64,000 nucleotides of DNA, from positions 16,765,125 through 16,829,124 of the forward strand of contig OY992537.1 in the NCBI GenBank assembly GCA_963921195.1, in the 5' to 3' direction. A program made the translations under genes and the position numbers. Source of the stretch: Pegoplata infirma. Its lineage: Eukaryota > Arthropoda > Insecta > Diptera > Anthomyiidae. Shown in pieces: positions 21,779 to 33,466 of the stretch. The notes beneath the pieces are model-generated. The model worked only from the letters and a program-made list of their open reading frames with translations. It searched no databases and was not told where the DNA came from. How positions within the stretch are numbered: the first letter of the stretch is position 1; every line of letters begins with the position of its first letter.

Positions 21779-22575
21779 CAAGTAGAAAAATTAAATTCGA
21801 CTTGGCCGAATCTATGAATACCCTTCACAATGCTCTTTTTAGGTGATAGTAAATTTTCTAACGTGGAAAAATAAAATTTTATGTAAATAAACTTTTTTTC
21901 AAGCAATTTTTGAAAAAAAAGAAATAATTTACTAATTTTTTTTGAGTGTAAAATTTTTTTCGAGTGTATTTTTTTTTCTTTTTTAGCGAAAGAATATTTT
22001 TGAGAGACAAAAATACGTTGTAAAATATTTTTGTGACTTACCAATGTTTTTAAAACATGTTTAACGGGTTTTCAACACGTGAATTTAAGGTGAAAATAAT
22101 CTGAAATTCACGGTTTTGCCAATAACTTTTGAACCACTAGACCGATTTGGCTAAAAATCTATACGATCCAGCTCAGGGAAACGATAAATATATATGCCAA
22201 GCTTCAGCATTCTTAAAATTGTCTTTCGCAAGTTAGCGTGTTTTTTATCTCGTAAATTCAAGAAAAATCCTTGCCGAAATTCAGTCTTTTGCTCATAACT
22301 TTTGAACGACTGGACCGATTACGCTAGATTGCATTACCAACCTGCCCAACATATATTTATGCAAGACTTCAGGAGCCTCTGTAAAGTCTTTCAAAAGTAA
22401 GAGTTTTTTCTACAGACGGACAGACAGACGGACGGACATCGTTAGATCGACTTAGAATCGATCAAGGATCATGAATTGAAATACTTTATGGGGTCCTAGA
22501 CCAATATTTCGTGGTGTTACACACGGAATGACAAACTAATATATCCCCTTTATCACTAGAGTGGAGGGTATAAAA
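21779..22575 (+). repeat. Head-hairpin repeat, subfamily II, full length
   Basis: The head is ATTCGACTTGGCCGAATC instead of ATTCGGCTGTGCCGAATC. Typical inner phrases are GAGTGTAAAATTTTTTTCGA, CTTTTGAACCACTAGACCGA, CAGACAGACGGACGGACATC and CCAATATTTCGTGGTGTTAC; the tail is CTAGAGTGGAGGGTATAAAA. It splits an A-rich stretch (AATAAGTCAAAAA / AAAATTATA) that is uninterrupted at 14595-14615. Confidence 0.75.
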
Positions 22576-22739
22576 AAAATTATAAGTCTGCTTCTGAGCT
22601 AAATAATTTTAACAAATAACTTCAGTGAAATTTGATGTAGGTTCTTTTTTTTTAAACAAATTAACCCTCTTTCTCCCGTGAGCTAAAAGGCTAATATGTT
22701 TTACAATTATTTTTTGCATCAAATTTCACTAACAATAAG

Positions 22740-23250
22740 TGAAAGTGCAGAAAATGCTTGTAGAGTATTTTAACCCTTCAAACGCACGCTTTAGTGGTGT
22801 TTTATTAGAATATTTGAAAGAAGGAACTAACTAATCCCTAAAAATGGGAGATAGAGGGTTAATAAGTTCTAAGAAAAGAACCACCATCAAACTCCACGTA
22901 TGATACCTATTAACGTTATATAGTTCAGAAGTATAATTAAAACGTTGTTTCACACGACTTTGGTCAAAAACAATTTATCAGTAGGTAGTAATTTACAATT
23001 TAAAATTTTTTTTTGGATTTTTGCTTATGTCCCACGAACTTTTCTGTATCAAATTTCCCATAGTGAAATTTGATGCAGAAAATTGTATACAACATATTAA
23101 CCCTTTAAACGCGCGTCTTAGTGGCATTTTATTTATGTTTTCGTTACGTCCAACAAACTTTTGGTCATTTACAACTGCTAGTGAAATTTGATGCAGAAAA
23201 CTATATATAACATTTTAACCCTTAAAACGCGCGTCTTAGTGGTTTTTATG
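22740..23250. repeat. Three diverged units with AAACGCGCGTCTTAGTGG
   Basis: TTAACCCTTYAAACGCGCG followed by TCTTAGTGG occurs near 22772, 23100 and 23217, each preceded by GTGAAATTTGATGCAGAAAA or similar. The GC-rich CGCGCG core stands out in an AT-rich setting. The units belong to the right arm of the 9.2-kb foldback. Confidence 0.5.
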
Positions 23251-23639
23251 AGGATTTTTGAAAAAAGGAACAATAGAGTTTATTTGTAAGTTCCAAGAAA
23301 AAAAGCCATTAAATTTTACATAACCCATCTTAAACAAAGATTCAATTTCATTTTTTTTTTTTTGAAAAAGGTACTTTCTTAGGGTAATTATCACCGGCTG
23401 ATCTCAAAAATCTTGTCAAAAAAATGCCGTTATCCCAGAAAAGCCTGCATTCCTCGACCAGAGGATTGAAATGGGCTATGACATCATTTCACATTAGTTT
23501 CCTCAGAATAAGATTTAATACTTTTTTTGACTTTTTCCAAATGTTTTTTTTATTGGCATACCTTTATTATTTTTGATCCCATTCAAAATACATTCGGTGA
23601 CCCCAAATTTGTCGCACAGTGTTATGAAAGTATATTTAT

Positions 23640-24365
23640 GAAATAATTTACAATAAACTTTTTTATAAAATTTTTCAATATTTTCCAGGAAATTCAAATT
23701 GTATTAAAACTGTTAAAACTTTCTTTTGTTGAAATTATTATTCCACAAAGAAAAGTTTTTGCTGTTGTCAGTTTCAATAAAATTATGAAATAAACCAGGT
23801 AAAGTAACACACACACTGGAGCAATTCAATTAATTTAACATAAAAATGGCAGGAAACTTAAAATTTAAAACAAATTATAAAAATATTTGAAATTTCAATA
23901 CAGAATAACAAAAAATAAAAAATTCTCAATTCTCAAAATTTTAAATAGGCGCCATTTTTTGTTTAAAATTCCCCTATATTTTTTTTTTTTCACTAGTGCA
24001 CGTAACAATATCGTCATTGATACCCAACGAATGCACATTGCAAATAAAATTTTTGCAAATATTTGTTTTTCACACTACGTTACGCTTCTCGAGAACTTGT
24101 AAATACAATATTGCTTTTATTGTTTCACAAAAAAAAAAAAATAAAAAAAAAATGTGTTTAGGCATCTGGAACTCAATCAATAAACTGTCATTTGATTGAC
24201 AGTGTACAAAATTCTCAATATATTTTGTTTTAAGCGGTGATGGTGGCATGAAAAACTTTTTAATATTTAACTTGTTACTAACAAATTTTTGAAGTGAACT
24301 AACTCTGAAGATAAATAAAGAATTATTGATAAAAATGTTAATAAATTAAATTTATACAACATTTT
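23640..24365. other. No gene recognised; non-repetitive
   Basis: This is unique-looking sequence between two repeat complexes, with poly-T and poly-A runs, a CACTAGTGCACG phrase at 23991 and a small hairpin CTGTCA-TTTGAT-TGACAG near 24186. Overlapping short open stretches (23887-24199) have no motif. Confidence 0.35.
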
Positions 24366-24371
24366 TGGTAA

Positions 24372-25245
24372 AGAAAGAATCTCAGATTCTAAAAATTTTT
24401 CATATAGAAAAAGTCTCAGATTCTGAGCCATTTTTCTTATAGAAAAAGTCTCAGATTTTGAGACATTTTTCTTAAAGAAAAAATCTCAGATTCTGAGACA
24501 TTTTTCTTAAAGAAAAAGTCTCAGATTCTGAGATTTCTTCTGATCTGGCAACTATTTTTCTTTTGGCGCGTTATATTAGCTTTCTCTCTCTAACCTAATT
24601 AGTAGAATAATTTGAAAAAATTAACCATATGGTTAAGTACTACTTTTTTAACACCTGTCAGTTATGTCGATCCTGTATTAGTCTGTGGTCTCAGATTCTG
24701 AGACCTTTTTCTAATAGAAAAAGTCTCAGATTCTGAGGCACTTTTCTTATAGAAAAAATCTCAGATTCTGAGACATTTTTCTTATTGAAAAATTCTCAGG
24801 ATCTGAGACATTTTTTCTACAAAAACAGTCTCAGATTCTGAAACCTTTTGCTTATAGAAAATGTAAAGAAAAAGTCTGAGACATTTTTCCTTTATGAAAA
24901 GTCTTAGATTCTGAGACATTTCTTGTATAGAAAAAAAAAACTCAAATTCTTTAATTTTTTCGGAATAGAATAATTTGTAGATTCTAGTATATTTTTCGTA
25001 AATTAAATTTTCAGATTTTCAAAAAGTCTCAGATTGTGAGACATTTTTGTATAAAAAATTCTCAGATCCCTAAACATTTTTCAGATTTTAAGATATTTTT
25101 AGAATTGAAAAATTCTCACACTATGAAAGATTTTTTATGTATCGGAAAATTCTTAGATTCTGAAACATTTTTATTTTTTAAATTCTGAGATTTTAAGACA
25201 TTTTTCGTTTAGAAAAAAATCTCAGATTCTTAGACATTTTTATCA
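24372..25245. repeat. Left tandem array, about 35-bp units
   Basis: About 22 units of AGAAAAAGTCTCAGATTCTGAGACATTTTTCTTAT type (unit split as AGAAAAAGTCTCAG / ATTCTGAGACATTTTT). The core CTCAGATTCTGAG is itself palindromic. Interrupted by unique sequence near 24545-24685. Confidence 0.85.
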
Positions 25246-26166
25246 AAGCTACACCATTTTCATTTATGTTATAGAAATTATGTTTTGTGTTTCCTAAGAT
25301 ATAAAATTTATTTCAAAATTTTGAAATAACATAATTGTTATGTTGATGGCAAATCTGGTGTCCAAAAAATAATCCTCTTAAAATATGAACATTTCCTTTT
25401 TATTTATTTAATTAAAAAAATTGATTTTCAAACGTTTCAAAGGCAAAAGTTTTTATTAACACGTCAACACCTGTCTTAGAATAAAATCTTAAATATTAAG
25501 ACAAAAATCTCGTATGACTGCTAATAACAATTACGAAAAATTTAAAAATTTAGTTAAGTTAAAAATTTTAAATTTAAAAACAGTAAGTTGTTAGACAAAT
25601 AATAAAAACTAATTTATATCATTTACAATTGTGATTACATGAACAGAAAAATCTATTATATTGTATAAAATTTTGAAAAAAAAAAAAATACAATTATAAA
25701 CATTTAGCTAAGATTTATGGCTTTTTAAATGTATTTTTCAGCACGAATTGTACAAAAAAGCGACAATAACTTTAGAATCTAAAGTTTAGATTTATTAAAG
25801 AAGATTACTATTACTACAATTTATTGATATTTAAATATGAATGGCAATATTTTTTGCAACAATTTTCAAATAATAGTTGAGAAAATTTAATTTTCAAAAT
25901 TTAAATAAATTGATACTAAAGAAATTTTGATTCTAAGAAGTTATATTTAAAATGGAACAAATTTTATAAATCTCACTTATTATAAAAAAACTTATTCAAT
26001 AAATCTGGTAGTCATTTACCGAAGTACTGAAAGAAGAATTTTCATTGTTCGATAAGAAGTCAGCCATTCGTGACTAATTTCGATAGCTATCGATTCCGGT
26101 TACGAGTATAAAAAATATTATGGTTGCTACAAACAAACTATGGTACAATCATAATATTTTGTAAAT

Positions 26167-26208
26167 AAATAGTCGAGCTCGAGTCTTAAGACCTCGAGCT
26201 CAACTATT
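26167..26208. repeat. 42-bp near-perfect palindrome with two CTCGAG ends
   Basis: AAATAGTCGAGCTCGAG, then TCTTAAGA, then CCTCGAGCTCAACTATTT. It consists of two facing copies of the terminus of the CTCGAG foldback family (8662-9376) with only a few bases between, as if an element had lost all its interior. It lies in the middle of the Foldback-type element. Confidence 0.6.
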
Positions 26209-26689
26209 TTTTTTTATATGGGTTTAAGTTGAAAAAAGTCAGAAGAAAAATTGAATTGCGAAAAATTATAGACATTTCTGGTATTCCCATACAGGTTTCA
26301 AAAACTCCAGTTAGTGTTATCATCAGTAGGATTTAAAATGTCGGTTTTACTTGTTTTTTTTTTTTTTTTTATTTCCACGAAATTTTATAACACTAGTTTT
26401 ATGAAGTAAAACTAGAGTTTAATTATTTCTTTTTCTAGTTCTTTTCTAAAAATTTCTCCAAATATGTTACAAAAGTGCTTAAACACTTGTTAACTTAATT
26501 TCTGTCCCATTCAAATTAATGTCAGTTTATCTTGTTTATAATGACACTTGAGAGTACAATAACAAAAAGCATAATACTCTCCCACAACTAAATAATGTTT
26601 ATATTTATATAAAAAATAATCGATTTATATGGGGATAAATAAAATAAAAGCTAACTAGAAAGGAAGGAAACCCAAGTGGCATAAACCGA

Positions 26690-27780
26690 TTTTAAAAAAG
26701 TTGTTCTATACGAAAAATATCTCAGAATCTGAAAATTTTTTTAAACGAAAAATGCCTCTTAATCCGAAACTTTTTCTATACAAAAAATTTCTCAGAATCT
26801 GAAACATTTTCTATACGAAAAATGCCTAAGAAACTAAGATTTTTTCTATGCGACAATGGCTCAGAATTTGACACTTTTTCTTTTACAAAAAATGTCTCAG
26901 AATCTGAAATTTTTTCTATACAAAAAAAAATCTTAGAATCTGAAACTTTTTGTAAACGAAAAATTTAAATTTGTCTATACAAAAAATATTTCAGAATCTG
27001 AAACATTTTTTATACGAAAAATGCGTCAGGATCTATTACAAAAAAAGTCTCAGATTCTTAGACTTTTTCTATAAAAAAATGTCTAAAAAACTAAAGCCTT
27101 TTCTATACGAAAAATGTTTCCGAATCTGAGTGTTTTTTATACAAAAAATGTCTCAGAATCTAAGACTTTTTCTATACATAAAATGTCTCAGAATCTGAGA
27201 CTTTTTCTACAAGAAAAATGTCTCAGAATCTAAGAGTTTTTCTATAAGAAAAATGTCTCAGAATCGGAGACTTTTTCTACAAGAAAAATGTTTCAGAATC
27301 TGAAACTTTTATTATACGAAAAATGTATCAGAATATGGGACTACTTCTATACGAAAAATGTCTCTGAGGTTTTGTGTATAAAAAATGTTTCGAAATCTGA
27401 AAAATGTCTAAGATACTGAGACTTTTTTTAATACGAAAAATTTATCAGAATCACAAACTTTTTCTATACGAAAGATGTCTCAGAATCTGAGACTTTTTCT
27501 ATACGAAAATTGTCTCAGAATCTGAAACTTTTTCTAAACGAAAAATGTCTCAGAATCTGAGACTTTTTCTATACGAAAAATGTTTCAGAATCTGAGACAT
27601 TTGCTATGCGAAAAATTTCTCAGAATTTGAGAATTTATCTATACGCAAAATCCCTCAGAATCTGAGAAATTTTCTACACGAAAAATGTCTCAGAATCTGA
27701 AACTTTTTTCTATATGAAAAATATCTTGGAATCTGTGACTTTTACTATACGAACAATGTCTCAGAATCTGAGTTTTTTTT
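26690..27780. repeat. Right tandem array, inverted units
   Basis: About 30 units of CTATACGAAAAATGTCTCAG / AATCTGAGACTTTTT. Unit spacing is 33-36 bases. It is the inverse of the left arm. Unit-to-unit identity is highest near 27160-27560. Confidence 0.85.
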
Positions 27781-28415
27781 TTCTCTGTTTAAAAAGAGTT
27801 GAAATTATCATTTAACAATTTTTAAAAAAAAAAACAACTAAAATATTGGTTGAGTCAATTAAAATATTTAAAACAACATTAAGGTGGACCTCATTTGGTT
27901 TTTTTATTCGATTTTCCATCGGAGACCAGTTTTGTGAGGCAAGGGTAAAAAAATGTTGGCAAAAATATGTGCTCGATCGGTTCAAAATTTCCGTGAAATT
28001 GTTGCTAAATGGAAAAAAATATTATGTCTTGCGATACATCATCTTGTTTATCAATTTTGATGCGTAAAACACGTTATTCGAGATATCAATATTTTAAATT
28101 TGTAAAAATTGCGTTTTCCTTCCTTTGTTTATGGATTTAAACAAATATTTTTTAATTTACTTTCCTCTACAATTTCATAGAGCTTGAGACGAACTTTTAT
28201 TTAAACTTAAGTTAAACCCAATCGAAAAATTATAATCCGTAGCGCCCTTCGATTAAAATTAATCAAAATTGAAAAAATCCGAAATTTCGGATTTTACTCA
28301 AATAAAGTTTAAATAAAAGTTCCTATAAAAGTGTCAAGGGAACACTCAAAAAATTATGTCATTAACTGTTTGTAGTTTATTTAAAAAGTTTTACGTTTTG
28401 TCGTTTTTAAAAGAA

Positions 28416-28955
28416 ACAAGTGAGATTGTTACATTCGGCTGTGCCGAATCTTTTATACCCTCCAAAATGTAAAAAAACAAACAATATAAGAAAAAATCCA
28501 GAGGCGTTTATTTTTTTGGGGGGGAGGGGTTGGGAGGCGTTAGGGGGCACCTTCCCCTTGCGATTTTGAACTTCTACTAAGATAAAAATGTTGCATTTGC
28601 TTGAAAAACTACAAAAACCCATTAAAAAAATGCGGTTTTTCTTAGGTTGATTTAGTTCTCCAAGGGTGAACTTTTTTCCCCCTGTTCCGATTTTGCCCAT
28701 TTCCGAACTTAACCTGCCTAGTAATATAATACATATTCGTGCCAAACTTCGGAAGTCTATCTATTTTATTTTGGACTGTATCGTGTCCTCTACAGACGGA
28801 CAGACGGACGGACGGACATCGCTAGAATGTTTTAGAATCGATCACTGATCAACAAAATATATACTTTATGGGGTCCTAGACCGATATTTCGATGCGTTAC
28901 ACACGGAATGACAAAGTGAGAATACCCTCATACTGTGGTTGGAGGGTATAAAAAG
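28416..28955 (+). repeat. Head-hairpin repeat, subfamily I
   Basis: ACAAGTGAGATTGTTACATT head, ATTCGGC-TGT-GCCGAAT hairpin, a G-run near 28517, CAAGGGTGAACTTTTTTCCC, CAGACGGACGGACGGACATC, and tail GGAGGGTATAAAAA. The junction with following DNA (ATTTGTTCAATGTTCAG) is identical to the junction of the minus-strand repeat at 63545. Confidence 0.8.
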
Positions 28956-29358
28956 ATTTGTTCAATGTTCAGTTTTATTAAATGACTACTTCTGTTCTTT
29001 GTTTCAAAAATAACAACATAAAAAATTAAGACTTTCATTAGCATTCAATTTTTAAAGTCATTTATTTTTGTTCTGTAAGTAAAAATAAGTGATTCTTCTT
29101 TAGTTTTTAATGTGAACGTTATTATTTTTTAAATTGTTGGCATTTTTTAAAGAAAAACCATTAGTTTCCACCTACTTGTGTTGGTTATTTTTTTGAAAAT
29201 TCAAAAAATTATTTATAGAAATATAAAACATGTTTGTATCAAGTGACTTTGGCACGATGGGTAGACAGAATGTAGTTGATTAAGGGGTTGATTCCCCAAA
29301 AATTTTATTAACATTTTTTTTTAAATAAAATTCAATAGAAAAATTTTAAAAATAACCT

Positions 29359-29456
29359 ACAAAATCATTAATTTTTAATGTTTTTGTAGATACATTTTTT
29401 GTTCATTTGTTGGTAAAACTAACACAAAAATCATTAATTTTTAATGTTTTTGTAGG
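29359..29456 (+). repeat. Direct repeat of a 30-bp palindromic phrase
   Basis: ACAAAATCATTAATTTTTAA followed by TGTTTTTGTAG appears twice, 64 bases apart. Each copy is partly self-complementary (CATTAATTTTTAATG). It lies inside the TTAA-flanked element. Confidence 0.65.
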
Positions 29457-29984
29457 TTATTTTTTTCGAATTTGTTGGTGAAAAAAAATGAAAGTGACGT
29501 TATTTTTTAATGTTCAATGTTATTTATTTTAGAAAATTTTATTAACAGTTAAAAATAAATGTTGATGTTGGTTAAAACAACTAAATAATTACTGGAATGG
29601 TTTTCAAATATTTTATCACTTTTTTAAGTAAATTTTTATTCGCTTTTGCCTACAAAATATTTTGAGTGAAAAAAAATTTGAGATTTTTTTTTTTTTAATT
29701 TAAAAACGCCATTTTTTACAAATTTCAAATAGCAATATTTCAAAAACCGTTCCAAAGATTTTAAAAAAAAATTATTATTCGTGTTCAGTGCATTAAAACT
29801 GAAAAATATGATTTATCGAAAGACCTATTATTTTTTCTCTTCATTTTGCACCAATTACGTTCACAAACTTCAATGCACTTGCTGCACGAGTTCATAATTT
29901 TGTCCACCATTTTTTACACAAAACTGGGCTCCGATTTTGAAAATCGTTAAAAGCTAAATAAGGTCCACCTTAATACAACGTACT

Positions 29985-32280
29985 AAATTACATAAATATG
30001 AAATAAATGTGTTATTGATAGTTTTTGATCCAAATCTGAAAAATTTCGACCCAAATTACCTGTTTTTCATATAAGTGCGTTTCGTTTTCCGAAAATTGTG
30101 TATATGTTAATGGGTTGATAGGTGGCACTAGGGTGAATTAATTTTGAAACGAGTTTTAGCCAAATTGAAATGGCGATATCATGAAATCCGTTTCAACGAT
30201 TTCAAAAATATTTTCAGATTTTTATAACAATGTAAAACTGGATTTTTTGGCAATTTTTTTTTTGATTTAAATCGAAAGCTTTAAACAGAATCAAAGCTGA
30301 CCTTTCAAAAACAAAAAATCGAATGGAAAAATTCTAGTATTGTGTACATTTAAATTATATAATTCATCAAATTAAAGGTTTACTTGTTAGCACACCTTCC
30401 CAGTTTATTAAAATCAATACCAATACGCCTCAAATACCTAAACCATCACAATAAATAACAATTTGAAAATGCTATTAAAAGTCCCCCCAAAAAAAAGAGA
30501 TATAAAACAGCTTATCAAAAACAAATGATTGTTTTGTTTGAATTTTTTACAATAATTTTTTGTTATCATTGAAATTATAGGAAATTATTAAAAGGAAAAT
30601 AATTTCCGAATATTAGTATATGCCATACAATTCAAATACAGCCAATAAAATGTATACAAGAAATTTTAAACTCAGAGAGACAATATAAACAGAAAGATAA
30701 TTTTGACATCCCTTCCACAGAAAAAAATATGGGCAAACAAAATTTTGAGTTATCACTTGTTTAAATGTCAAAAAAAAAGTTGAATAATTTTTTAATTGAA
30801 GCAATTAAAAATGTACTCAAAAGTAAATAATTATAATTTAATAGTTTTTCGTTGTTTTTATTCTCTTAGTTTTTTTGAATTCTCATTAATTTTATAGTTT
30901 TTTGTATATATATATAAAAGTTTGAATTCATTTTTATAAAAATTTTTTATGTCTTTAAAATATTTGGTAAAAGTTTGAAATTTTTTTTTTTTTTTTAAAT
31001 GTGAAACTTTTTTAAACGTTAAAAATATTGATAAATTTTAAGTAAATTTTTACTTGGCACAATTAAAAAAACAACAAATTTTGAGTAAAGTTGTAATTGT
31101 ATCAATTAAAAATTTACTAAATTTTTTGGCATACATATAATAAATTTTTATTAAAAGTTTACTCAATACTTTTAAATGGTTTAGTGAAAAAATTTACTCT
31201 ATTTTGGTTTTTAATTTTTTTCTGTGCTCTTCTTACCTCCCTCCAATAACAATATAATTTTTTTTTATAGCCACCTAAAAACAATCAGTGACAATATATT
31301 GTACAAAAAAATATAAAAATAAATATTTTCCAAATAATAACAATACTGATAGTCTTTTGTTAGCAGATGGATGCCACAAGCAAAACTAATTTTTTTTTGT
31401 TTAGTTTTTCATTCTTATGTTCATGACATTGAAGGGGGGCCCGGCATTTTTTTAAAACAACAAAAAATTAAGATTTTATTAATATTTAACAAATTTCAAA
31501 AAAAACTGTGGTGTTTATTTTAAGAAAATAAATAACTAAATAAATAGGAAATTATTCAAAAATATAAATAAAAATATTCATATGAGCAAAAATTTTAAAA
31601 ACAAAAAAGGCTAAATAGGTCAAACTTTAGAAAATAATATAGGGTATTGAAAATTTGCGAAGGCAGCCAATTAACCAATTAGGTATTTAAATGATCACTC
31701 TGTGATTTTCATAATATTTAGAATTTTTTATATGGTTTTTACCGTCCCCATTTTTTTAAGTGGGGTTCACAAAAAGAATTGAAAATTAATTTCAATCACG
31801 ATAAACGCGGTTTCAATAAATTTTTTCGATTGCAACTCCTCCGATAAAGAAAATTGTAATACCAATCACCAAATTAATAGGTGATTAATTGATTATTTTT
31901 TCAAGCAAACATTTTTTGATTTCTTTCACAAATTTGATCAATAAAAAACGTGAAACCAGATTCTTTTGTATATTTTTTCAATTAATGTACTGTTCAAAAA
32001 AAGTTAAAGCAAAAAATCTGGTATGTTGAAAAATTGTAATTCGACAGTAAAAGAAAATAATAAAAATATTGATCAAAACAATGATTGATTCATTTAATTT
32101 TGTTGATTAATAGATTTAATTGAAAATTTTTAGCCAGTAACTTTTTGTGTGTTCGTTTGTATTGAGGGTATTGAGCATTTTTTAGAATATTTACGATTTG
32201 TTCCTCCCTGTATTAAATAAACTTGGTCAATTTCTCTTCAACTTCTAATTTTTGCAAATGTCTGGGCAAATTTTTATTCT
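29985..32280. other. No gene recognised; AT-rich
   Basis: Apart from a small element at 30716-31226 I see unique AT-rich sequence without coding frames, splice-framed exons or RNA genes. Confidence 0.4.
30716..31226. mobile_element. Small CACAGAAAAAAAT-ended MITE
   Basis: CACAGAAAAAAATA at 30716 and ATTTTTTTCTGTG at 31214-31226 are inverted ends. The interior has repeated inverted phrases such as AATTAAAAATTTACTNAA. No clear duplication flanks it. The ACAGAAAA terminus recalls 45722-45968. Confidence 0.45.
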
Positions 32281-32565
32281 TCTAGACTTAAAAATTATGT
32301 GGATCAAATTTGAGGCCAATCAGATTAAATTAGCCTGGCGATCAATATTGTAGATTTTTTAAATTAAAAAAAAATTAAAAAAAACTCAACTGGTCGGAAA
32401 ACGAATATCAAACAAATTAAAATCGATAGAACGGTTTTCGAGATTTCGCTGTTAAAAAAAAAATCTATTTTTTTTCCTTCGCCCTTTCATAGAGCTTTCC
32501 CCTTGGAGCCCTTCGATCAAAGTTTTTTTTGAAAATTTTCACCAAAATCTCTAACCTTTAAGCAA

Positions 32566-33190
32566 ATGGCGCCATGGGTTAAAATTTACAATTCGTCATG
32601 GCTTCGCCATTCTAGTCATACGACTGCCGAGGGCTTATATGTTGAGCTTTTCGCTGCACACAACCACCTTGTGCAACTTGTGAATGAACCAACACATATT
32701 CCGTGTGTTGATGGGCAGTTTCGTAATACCCTCGACCTTTTTCTCACTTCGCTTCCTGACAAATACGAAGTCGAGACCCTTGCGCCTCTCGGAAACTCGG
32801 ATCATAACATCATTTCTGCATCCTTTTCATTTTCTGACCTTCATAGTACTTCAAAACCAGCAACGAAGCGCTCTACTTTTGTATATGAAAAGGCTCGTTG
32901 GGCTGAGCTTAACGTGTTCTTCCAGCATTTTAATTGGAAACTCTGTTTCCTAGATGACAATGTTAACGCTGCTGCAGAAATGATAGTAAATGGGATAATG
33001 CTTGCAATGAAATTATTCATTCCATTGAAGCAAATTTCGACTTAACCAAAACATAAGAGCTGGTTTAATCAGACGTGCCGGAATGCAGTCAGATCCAGAG
33101 AGGATGCGTTAAGTAATTGGCGTAATGATAAAAACTCAGTTACTGACACGTTACGTAAACAGGCGAGAAATGAATGTGCAGACGCGAAAA
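32566..33190 (+). pseudogene. LINE endonuclease C-terminus and linker
   Basis: The frame gives LVNEPTHIPCVDGQFRNTLD, then LFLTSLPDKY and PLGNSDHNIISASF. NTLDL and the SDH motif are the last conserved blocks of AP-endonuclease domains in LINEs; the catalytic N-terminal half is absent. After an in-frame TAA (33043-33045) the same frame continues with HKSWFNQTCRNAV, the usual linker to the reverse transcriptase. A frameshift near 33185 moves reading to the frame of 33174-33497 (TFWPFVKWVKNN, then KANLFADMFA). Confidence 0.8.
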
Positions 33191-33466
33191 GTTTCTTTAC
33201 GAGCAGCGTCTGCGTGCTAAGGTCCTTGCTGCTCCGCGGGGTAGTAAGACCTTTTGGCCATTTGTTAAATGGGTAAAGAATAATACTAGTTCATCCATTC
33301 CAACCCTTATAATGAATGACCAAATATTCACAGACCCGGTTGATAAAGCCAACCTTTTTGCTGACATGTTTGCAATAAATGCGTACTTGCCGGAAAGCAA
33401 TCAACCTCCGCCCGAGCTCGAAAGGGTATCCTCTACTATGTCCAAGATTTTTTTCGAGCGCGTGCA

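Larger units (their letters stand above)
14445..23621. mobile_element. 9.2-kb TTA-flanked foldback complex with CACTGTGC ends
   Basis: The left end CACTGTGCAACACG (TTA at 14442-14444) and the inverted right end CACTGTGCGACAAA (TTA at 23622-23624) open two arms that stay alignable. AATGGGACCAAAATAA on the left meets AATGGGATCAAAAATAA on the right, and ATAAGTCAAAAAAAATT meets AAAAGTCAAAAAAAGT. TTAACCCTCTATCTCC at 14690 recurs inverted near 22855. The middle is filled with later insertions. An internal sub-palindrome (about 21728-23000) complicates the history, so its unity is likely but not certain. Confidence 0.5.
24372..27780. mobile_element. Foldback-type element with arms of short tandem units
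   Basis: The left arm (24372-25245) is a tandem array of about 35-base units read as AAAGTCTCAGATTCTGAGAC; the right arm (26690-27780) is the same unit inverted, TCTCAGAATCTGAGAC-TTTT. The 1.4-kb middle is AT-rich without a frame. Long inverted arms made of short tandem units are the hallmark of Drosophila Foldback elements; membership in that group is inference from structure. Confidence 0.6.
27883..29969. mobile_element. TTAA-flanked foldback with GGTGGACCT ends
   Basis: The left end GGTGGACCTCATTT and inverted right end GGTGGACCTTATTTAGC are followed by matching arms (CGATTTTCCATCGGAG against CGATTTTCAAAATCGGAG, then CCAGTTTTGTG in both). TTAA occurs at 27879-27882 and 29970-29973, the duplication used by piggyBac and Kolobok types. 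A head-hairpin repeat (28416-28955) is inside. No transposase frame. Confidence 0.7.
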
